64,000 nt of DNA from an uncultured Muribaculaceae bacterium (GTDB lineage: Bacteria; Bacteroidota; Bacteroidia; Bacteroidales; Muribaculaceae). A model generated the notes under the pieces. That model did no database searches. It had not been told where the DNA came from and saw only the letters and a list, made by a program, of their open reading frames with translations. This document shows, piece by piece, positions 58,774 through 64,000 of the stretch. The position numbers were made by a program, and so were the translations under genes. Position 1 is the first letter of the stretch. Every line of letters begins with the position of its first letter. The stretch is taken from contig CAJUOB010000005.1 in assembly GCA_910587915.1 (NCBI GenBank), forward strand, positions 1 through 64,000. Direction: 5' to 3'.

Positions 58774-61700
58774 TCAATATTCCTGCCAACTCTTTATTTC
58801 AATTTCATCGAGCGGAATCGATGTAAAGGCGCGGATAAATGCCGAAGCCAGGCGTGAATTTGTAAGCAACGGGATATTCAGGTCGATAGCCGCACGGCGT
58901 ATCTTGCGTCCATTGCTGAGTTCAGTACCTGTGAAATTCTTAGGCATATTCACCACAAGATCGACTTCCTTATTATGCAGCAGGTCGAGGGCCTGCGGCT
59001 GGGCATCGGGAGTCGATGGCCAATACACGCGCACAGCCGGAATTCCATTCTCGTTCAAGAACTGGCATGTGCCACCGGTAGCATAAATGGTAAGACCGGC
59101 ACGGTGCAGCAGGTGTGCCGCCTCGAGCATATCGGCCTTTTGCTTGGGCGAGCCTGTACTGAGGAGCACGGCCTTGTGAGGCACACGGAGTCCTACAGCG
59201 AGCAACGAGGTAAGCACGGCAGCATCGGTGTCATCGCCAAGACAGCCCACTTCGCCGGTCGAAGCCATATCTACACCCAGCACGGGGTCGGCACCTCCCA
59301 GACGCGAGAATGAGAACTGCGAAGCTTTCACGCCTACATAATCAAGATCGAAAGCACTCTTCGCCGGTTTTTCGACCGGCAGACCGAGCATCACACGTGT
59401 AGCAAGGTCGATGAAGTTAATCTTAAGAACCTTCGACACGAAGGGGAAACTGCGCGACGCACGAAGGTTGCATTCGATTACCTTGATATCGTTATTCTTG
59501 GCCAGGAACTGAATGTTGAACGGGCCAGATATGTTCAGAGCCTCCGCTATACGGCCGGCCACCTTCTTTATACGACGCATAGTCTCCACATAGAGTTTCT
59601 GCGGCGGGAACTGAATGGTGGCATCACCACTGTGCACACCGGCAAACTCAATATGCTCGGAAATGGCATAAGCCTTTATTTCGCCATTGGCAGCCACAGC
59701 GTCCATTTCGATTTCCTTGGCACCCTGGATAAATTCGCTCACCACCACAGGATGCTTCTTCGACACATTGGCTGCGAGTTTAAGGAAGCGACGCAGCTCA
59801 TCGGAATTGGAGCATACATTCATGGCTGCACCCGACAGCACATAGCTGGGACGCACAAGCACAGGGAATCCAACTTCTGCAACAAACTCATCGATATCGG
59901 CAAAGCTGGTAAGCTCGCGCCAACGAGGCTGGTCGATACCAAGACTATCGAGCATAGCCGAGAATTTATGACGGTCTTCAGCCCGGTCGATGCTTTCCGC
60001 CGATGTTCCGAGAATGTTCACATGGCAGGAATTGAGTCGGGTTGCAAGGTTATTGGGAATCTGACCACCTACCGAGAGAATCACGCCATGAGGCTGCTCA
60101 AGATCGAGGATATCCATGACGCGCTCGAAAGTAAGCTCATCGAAGTACAGGCGGTCGCAAATATCGTAGTCGGTCGACACGGTCTCGGGATTGTAGTTGA
60201 TCATCACCGAGCGCCAGCCTTCCTTGCGGGCTGTCATCAAAGCATTTACCGAGCACCAGTCGAACTCAACAGACGAACCGATACGGTACGCACCCGATCC
60301 CAGCACCACTACCGAGCGATGGTCGCCAAGATAGTCGACATCGTTGTAGGAGCCATTATAGGTGAGATAGAGATAGTTGGTTGCCGCAGGATATTCAGCG
60401 GCGAGAGTATCTATCTGCTTCACCACAGGCTTTATACCCAGCTCTATACGACGACGGCGCACTTCCATCGAGCCTTCTTCGGCACATTCGGTGAAAGCAT
60501 CTTTATAGATGGCACGCCCTATCTGGAAGTCGCTGAAGCCCTGCTGTTTGGCCCGGCGCATCAAAATTTCGGGAACAGCATTGAGGTCGTTGAAGCCTTC
60601 GAGTTCTTCGGCTGTATCGACAATATTGCGGAGCTTATACAGGAACCAACGGTCGATTTTGGTAAGTTCGTGTATGCGATCCACGGTATAACCCTCGGCA
60701 AAAGCCTTGGCTATTACAAAAATACGTCGGTCGGTAGGAGCTTTGAGAGCGGCATCGATATCTGAAATCTTCATGTCGCGATTCTCGGTGAAGCCATGCA
60801 TACCCTGACCGATCATACGCAGACCTTTCTGAATCGATTCCTCGAATGTGCGGCCTATAGCCATCACCTCACCAACCGACTTCATCGAAGAACCGATGTG
60901 GCGGTCTACTCCGTGGAATTTACCAAGGTCCCAGCGGGGGATTTTCACCACCACATAGTCGAGAGCCGGCTCGAAGAAAGCCGAAGTACTCTGAGTCACA
61001 TTATTGCGTAGATCGAACAAGCCGTAGCCAAGCGCAAGTTTGGCTGCCACAAATGCCAGAGGATAGCCGGTGGCTTTCGATGCCAATGCCGACGATCGGC
61101 TCAGACGTGCATTGACTTCGATCACACGGTAGTCCATCGACTCAGGGTCGAAAGCATACTGCACATTGCACTCACCAACGATACCTACATGACGGATAAT
61201 CTTTATGGCAAGAGAACGGAGATAGTGGTAGTCTTCGTTGGAGAGAGTCTGAGACGGAGCCACGACGATACTCTCGCCGGTGTGTATACCCAGCGGGTCG
61301 AAGTTCTCCATATTGCAGACTGTGATACAGTTGTCGAAGCGGTCGCGTACAACCTCATACTCTACTTCCTTCCAGCCTTTGAGCGATTTTTCGACAAGCA
61401 CCTGCGGCGAGAACGACAGCGCCTTCTCTACAAGAGCGGCAAGTTCGGAGTCATTATCGCAGAAACCGCTGCCAAGACCACCGAGAGCATAGGCAGCGCG
61501 TACTATCACCGGGTAGCCGAGCTCATGGGCCACACGGAGAGCCTCATCAACAGTGTCGACGGCCTCACTCGAGATTGTCTTGACATCAATCTGATTTAGT
61601 TTCTCCACGAAAAGCTCGCGGTCCTCGGTATCCATGATAGCCTGCACGGGAGTGCCGAGCACTTCCACGCCATAGCGTTCGAGAACGCCTGTGCGGTAGA

Positions 61701-61995
61701 GCTCCACGCCACAGTTGAGGGCTGTCTGGCCACCGAAGGCCAGAAGGATGCCGTCGGGACGTTCTTTTTCTATCACACGCTCCACGAAATATGGAGTAAC
61801 AGGCAGGAAGTAGGTCTGGTCGGCCATGCCTTCCGATGTCTGCACTGTGGCGATATTAGGATTCACCAATATGGTGGTGATACCTTCTTCACGAAGAGCC
61901 TTGAGAGCCTGTGCGCCGGAGTAGTCGAACTCACCGGCCTCACCGATTTTGAGGGCGCCGCTACCTAAGAGCAGCACTTTGTTGTATTTCTTCAT
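58774..61995 (-). CDS. carB: carbamoyl phosphate synthase large subunit
   Basis: The 1073-residue subunit makes carbamoyl phosphate from bicarbonate, ammonia and two ATP for pyrimidine and arginine synthesis. It is a fused pair of ATP-grasp halves. The first starts L-L-G-S-G-A-L-K-I-G-E-A-G-E-F-D-Y-S-G and the second V-L-G-S-G-A-Y-R-I-G-S-S-V-E-F-D-W. Conserved S-S-A-L-A-S-K-A-T-G-Y-P and S-R-S-F-P-F-V-S-K segments are present in the two halves. The C-terminal regulatory MGS-like domain (A-V-L-L-S-T-G-S-P-K-Q-K ... Y-A-T-G-G-T) ends the protein. carA lies 12 bases upstream in the same direction. Confidence 0.97.
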   Translation of the reverse strand: MKKYNKVLLLGSGALKIGEAGEFDYSGAQALKALREEGITTILVNPNIATVQTSEGMADQTYFLPVTPYFVERVIEKERPDGILLAFGGQTALNCGVELYRTGVLERYGVEVLGTPVQAIMDTEDRELFVEKLNQIDVKTISSEAVDTVDEALRVAHELGYPVIVRAAYALGGLGSGFCDNDSELAALVEKALSFSPQVLVEKSLKGWKEVEYEVVRDRFDNCITVCNMENFDPLGIHTGESIVVAPSQTLSNEDYHYLRSLAIKIIRHVGIVGECNVQYAFDPESMDYRVIEVNARLSRSSALASKATGYPLAFVAAKLALGYGLFDLRNNVTQSTSAFFEPALDYVVVKIPRWDLGKFHGVDRHIGSSMKSVGEVMAIGRTFEESIQKGLRMIGQGMHGFTENRDMKISDIDAALKAPTDRRIFVIAKAFAEGYTVDRIHELTKIDRWFLYKLRNIVDTAEELEGFNDLNAVPEILMRRAKQQGFSDFQIGRAIYKDAFTECAEEGSMEVRRRRIELGIKPVVKQIDTLAAEYPAATNYLYLTYNGSYNDVDYLGDHRSVVVLGSGAYRIGSSVEFDWCSVNALMTARKEGWRSVMINYNPETVSTDYDICDRLYFDELTFERVMDILDLEQPHGVILSVGGQIPNNLATRLNSCHVNILGTSAESIDRAEDRHKFSAMLDSLGIDQPRWRELTSFADIDEFVAEVGFPVLVRPSYVLSGAAMNVCSNSDELRRFLKLAANVSKKHPVVVSEFIQGAKEIEMDAVAANGEIKAYAISEHIEFAGVHSGDATIQFPPQKLYVETMRRIKKVAGRIAEALNISGPFNIQFLAKNNDIKVIECNLRASRSFPFVSKVLKINFIDLATRVMLGLPVEKPAKSAFDLDYVGVKASQFSFSRLGGADPVLGVDMASTGEVGCLGDDTDAAVLTSLLAVGLRVPHKAVLLSTGSPKQKADMLEAAHLLHRAGLTIYATGGTCQFLNENGIPAVRVYWPSTPDAQPQALDLLHNKEVDLVVNMPKNFTGTELSNGRKIRRAAIDLNIPLLTNSRLASAFIRAFTSIPLDEIEIKSWQEY

Positions 61996-62007
61996 AGTGT
62001 ATGGGGC

Positions 62008-63129
62008 CTACAGGAGTGCTATAAAGTCGTCGAAAAGGAACTCGGTGTCGCGCGGACCACTCGAAGCCTCGGGGTGGAACTGGGCCGAGAAGAATGGCAG
62101 CGACTTGTGGCGGATACCCTCGTTGGTGCCGTCGTTCATATTCACGAACAGTGGCTCCCAGCCTTCGGGCAATGTTTCGTTATCCACAGCAAAGCCATGG
62201 TTCTGCGAGGTGACAAAACACTGGTTTGTACCAGCCCGGCGCACTGGTTGGTTGTGGCTGCGATGGCCGTATTTCAGTTTATAGGTATCAGCACCGGCAG
62301 CCTTTGCCAGCAACTGATTGCCCATGCATATGCCACAGATCGGTTTCTCCTTGGTCATGGCTTTACGGATATTTTCGACCGTAGCCTGAGCAAAAACCGG
62401 ATTGCCGGGGCCATTGCTTATAAAGAGTCCATCGGCTTCGATGGTATTGAAATCGTAGTCCCAGGGCACGCGCACCACACGCACGCCACGACGCAGAAGG
62501 CACCGGATGATATTATGCTTTATGCCGCAGTCCACCAGCACCACGATTTTGCGGCCTGATGCATCGGGAGCAAGCGCTCCGGAAAGTTCAACCGGTGCTT
62601 CGTCGAGCGAATTATACACCAGAGGAACCTTGCACGAAGTGAGCGCAATGAGGTTTTCGGCATTGGGGTCATAAAAATCGACATCGTCACAACCGTCAAC
62701 TATCACCTTTCCAAGCATGGAGCCATGTGTGCGGAGATGCTTGGTGAGCGCGCGGGTGTCGATGTCGTACAATCCGGGGATTTTTTCCTGTTTGAGCCAG
62801 TCGGCAAGCGATCGGTCGGCGAGCCAGTGGCTGTAGTGAAAGGCATAGTCCTGTGCGATTATAGCGCGACAGTGTATCCTTGAGCCTTCAAAATAATCCT
62901 TTAGCATATCGTCGCCTCCGGAAGGCGGGACTCCGTAATTGCCTAACTGGGGAAAAGTGGTGACGAGAATCTGGCCTTCATAGGAAGGGTCGGTAAGGCT
63001 TTCAGGATAGCCCGTCATGGCGGTGTTGAACACCACCTCGCCGGCTGCTGAACCCTCGTAGCCGAAGCTACGGCCTCTGAATTCTGTGCCGTCCTGCAGA
63101 ATCAGGACTGCGCCTTTGGTCGCCTGCAT
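62008..63129 (-). CDS. carA: carbamoyl phosphate synthase small subunit
   Basis: The 373-residue glutaminase subunit hydrolyses glutamine and channels ammonia to CarB. The N-terminal CPSase domain has G-E-V-V-F-N-T-A-M-T-G-Y-P-E-S-L-T-D-P-S-Y. The class I amidotransferase domain has the nucleophile Cys in I-C-G-I-C-M-G-N-Q and the His-Glu pair in F-H-P-E-A near the C terminus. Length is standard. It is the first gene of carA-carB, 66 bases after the canonical promoter. Confidence 0.97.
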   Translation of the reverse strand: MQATKGAVLILQDGTEFRGRSFGYEGSAAGEVVFNTAMTGYPESLTDPSYEGQILVTTFPQLGNYGVPPSGGDDMLKDYFEGSRIHCRAIIAQDYAFHYSHWLADRSLADWLKQEKIPGLYDIDTRALTKHLRTHGSMLGKVIVDGCDDVDFYDPNAENLIALTSCKVPLVYNSLDEAPVELSGALAPDASGRKIVVLVDCGIKHNIIRCLLRRGVRVVRVPWDYDFNTIEADGLFISNGPGNPVFAQATVENIRKAMTKEKPICGICMGNQLLAKAAGADTYKLKYGHRSHNQPVRRAGTNQCFVTSQNHGFAVDNETLPEGWEPLFVNMNDGTNEGIRHKSLPFFSAQFHPEASSGPRDTEFLFDDFIALL

Positions 63130-63195
63130 AGATGTGGTAAAATTAGGAATAGTTGGTTTGAGCGGCCATGCGCCTCACTGTGGGCGTTGACCGTG

Positions 63196-63227
63196 CAAAG
63201 GTACGAATTATTCTCCTATCGTGCAAA
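63196..63227 (-). promoter_or_regulatory. Bacteroidetes promoter of carAB (TTTG - 20 - TACCTTTG)
   Basis: On the minus strand TTTG (63227-63224) and TACCTTTG (63203-63196) are 20 bases apart. The -33 box sits immediately beside the terminator hairpin of the upstream gene. Confidence 0.82.
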
Positions 63228-63228
63228 C

Positions 63229-63254
63229 GGCCACCCGAGAAAACCCGGATGGCC
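63229..63254 (-). terminator. hairpin ending the PepSY-like gene
   Basis: GGCCATCCG pairs with CGGGTGGCC (one G-T wobble) around an 8-base loop on the minus strand, 24 bases after the stop. The following T-run is only three bases. Confidence 0.6.
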
Positions 63255-63277
63255 GCAGATACTGCACTAAATATGCG

Positions 63278-63736
63278 TCAGTCGTCCATTTTCATGCTTT
63301 TGAACGTACCGAGACGGTCGAACTTCAATTCGACCCCATCGTTGAGTTCCACCTCGTACGCGAGCGATTTCTTCTCAATCTTCACTACAAAAGTATCAGG
63401 GAAATTTTTCTTTATGTAATTACGTATAGGCTTTATCACAAGCGACGATGGGACCTCACGCGTCTTACAGTCGACAGTTGTCCAATTGCCGGCGTTGTTA
63501 AACTCTATCTTGGTTCCGTTCACCAGTTTCACATCGTAGTCGGTCTTCTTAAGAAGATGCTTATCGGTCTTGACCATGCTCACACGTGCTTTCGGGAAAT
63601 ATTCGGTAAGGAATTCCTGAGCCGTCTCTGGCAGGTCCGAGCGATTGATCGAATACTTATCGAAAGCCTGAGCAGGAACCGTAAACGCAAGCATGGCAGC
63701 TGCTGCCAAAACTATGTTTTTTGCTGTTTTCTTCAT
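63278..63736 (-). CDS. exported PepSY-like domain protein
   Basis: The 152-residue protein has a signal peptide (MKKTAKNIVLAAAAMLAF, cleavage after A-Q-A). Two PepSY-like repeats follow: F-L-T-E-Y-F-P-K-A-R-V ... V-K-L-V-N-G-T-K-I-E-F-N-N-A-G-N-W, and I-K-K-N-F-P-D-T-F-V-V ... Y-E-V-E-L-N-D-G-V-E-L-K-F-D-R-L-G. This double unit is the Bacteroidetes PepSY-like/beta-lactamase-inhibitor-like-fold family, periplasmic and thought to bind or inhibit a partner protein. ATG 63736 is chosen because an earlier in-frame start would add a 30-residue segment with no family resemblance before a clear signal peptide. Confidence 0.82.
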   Translation of the reverse strand: MKKTAKNIVLAAAAMLAFTVPAQAFDKYSINRSDLPETAQEFLTEYFPKARVSMVKTDKHLLKKTDYDVKLVNGTKIEFNNAGNWTTVDCKTREVPSSLVIKPIRNYIKKNFPDTFVVKIEKKSLAYEVELNDGVELKFDRLGTFKSMKMDD

Positions 63737-63851
63737 AAATATCACATGTTTATTTATGATATAACAACCCAGAAACATAAAGTGCACACCCGACCATATC
63801 AACAAGTCCAAGGGCGCGACATACAAAAATCCAACAATTCACGACTTTTTC

Positions 63852-63882
63852 TTGCAAATATCCCACATGTGTATTATATTTG
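63852..63882 (+). promoter_or_regulatory. Bacteroidetes promoter at right edge (TTG - 20 - TATATTTG)
   Basis: TTG at 63852-63854 and TATATTTG at 63875-63882 are 20 bases apart. The transcript should start near 63887, just before the cut-off exported protein gene. Confidence 0.7.
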
Positions 63883-63915
63883 CGACATACAACTCACCAA
63901 TCACTCTCCAGAACC

Positions 63916-64000
63916 ATCGAAAAGCTAAAATCCATATTCGCCATAGCGGCAATAGCAATCTCAGCCACCGCACATGCGGCAGAACCTACCGCCAACGTGG
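63916..64000 (+). CDS. start of an exported protein with no canonical start codon (cut by window edge)
   Basis: In the frame that includes 63922 the sequence encodes E-K-L-K-S-I-F-A-I-A-A-I-A-I-S-A-T-A-H-A-A-E-P, a textbook signal peptide. No ATG, GTG or TTG exists in frame between the promoter and this peptide. The codon where a start would be expected is ATC at 63916, followed by GAA-AAG where M-K-K is usual. Either a rare ATC start is used, or a base differs from the ancestral ATG, or the gene is inactive. The protein continues past the window. Confidence 0.5.
   Translation, partial: MEKLKSIFAIAAIAISATAHAAEPTANV

Noticed and set aside
59632..60765. 377-codon open frame on the plus strand
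   Set aside because: It is the antisense shadow of carB, which is unambiguous.
1..64000. CRISPR array, prophage or insertion sequence
   Set aside because: No regularly spaced repeats, transposase, integrase or phage structural genes were found on reading both strands.

Overview
The window looks like chromosome of a gut-type Bacteroidales bacterium, most likely Muribaculaceae or a close relative. This is judged from several signs read in the sequence: about half G+C; promoters of the Bacteroidetes form (TTTG, about 19-21 bases, TAnnTTTG); A-rich leaders without Shine-Dalgarno sites; two SusC/SusD pairs; four proteins with type IX secretion (T9SS) type A sorting tails; many signal-peptidase-II lipoproteins; and the Bacteroidetes TamB/TamL pair. 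The genus cannot be fixed without a database search. No prophage, insertion sequence, CRISPR array or rRNA was seen. One tRNA is cut by the left edge and one secreted-protein gene by the right edge.

Layout. 1-3000: partial tRNA, a small lipoprotein, a PorT-like barrel, an orphan HsdR-N-type nuclease domain, and holA facing away from it. 3046-8401: a secreted cluster made of a large choice-of-anchor-D/BspA leucine-rich protein, a small T9SS cargo protein and a third exported protein. 8542-11858: rplS, mdh, a thioredoxin-fold lipoprotein and a DbpA-like helicase whose motif II reads DEYD. 11962-21583: tamB and tamL (overlapping), then a Nudix hydrolase overlapping an LTA-synthase-like membrane enzyme. 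21653-23008 (minus): an Hc1 histone-like protein, and queF-queC for queuosine. 23261-32062: a multidomain GH27 alpha-galactosidase, nrnA, a DUF4827-like lipoprotein, glmM, and a GH2 glycosidase on the minus strand. 32176-37540: an AT-rich orphan gene behind a possible leader ORF that carries a perfect palindrome, then dgt, a TPM/zinc-ribbon membrane protein and a calcineurin-like phosphoesterase.

37656-54175 (mostly minus): two SusC/SusD transport operons. The first has only SusC and SusD. The second has SusC, SusD and a third surface-type lipoprotein, followed by a T9SS-exported subtilisin-family peptidase with its own promoter. Between them lie a small barrel protein and tsaD. 54501-58476: a lipoprotein diverging from the second SusC, an Eis-like acetyltransferase overlapping an NDH-2 type dehydrogenase, and a lone PAS-domain protein diverging from the dehydrogenase. 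58774-64000: carA-carB behind a canonical promoter, a PepSY-like secreted protein, and the start of an exported protein that lacks a normal start codon.

How they work together. Envelope biology dominates: nutrient capture (SusCD, GH27, GH2, secreted peptidase), outer-membrane assembly (TamB/TamL) and surface adhesin-like proteins. Housekeeping genes for nucleotides (dgt, carAB, nrnA), tRNA modification (queFC, tsaD), cell-wall precursor (glmM), replication (holA) and translation (rplS) are interspersed. The least explained items are the AT-rich orphan at 32324-33109 with its palindrome-bearing leader, the SusCD/peptidase neighbourhood at 45345-54175, the 16-base palindrome before rplS, and the missing start codon at 63916.
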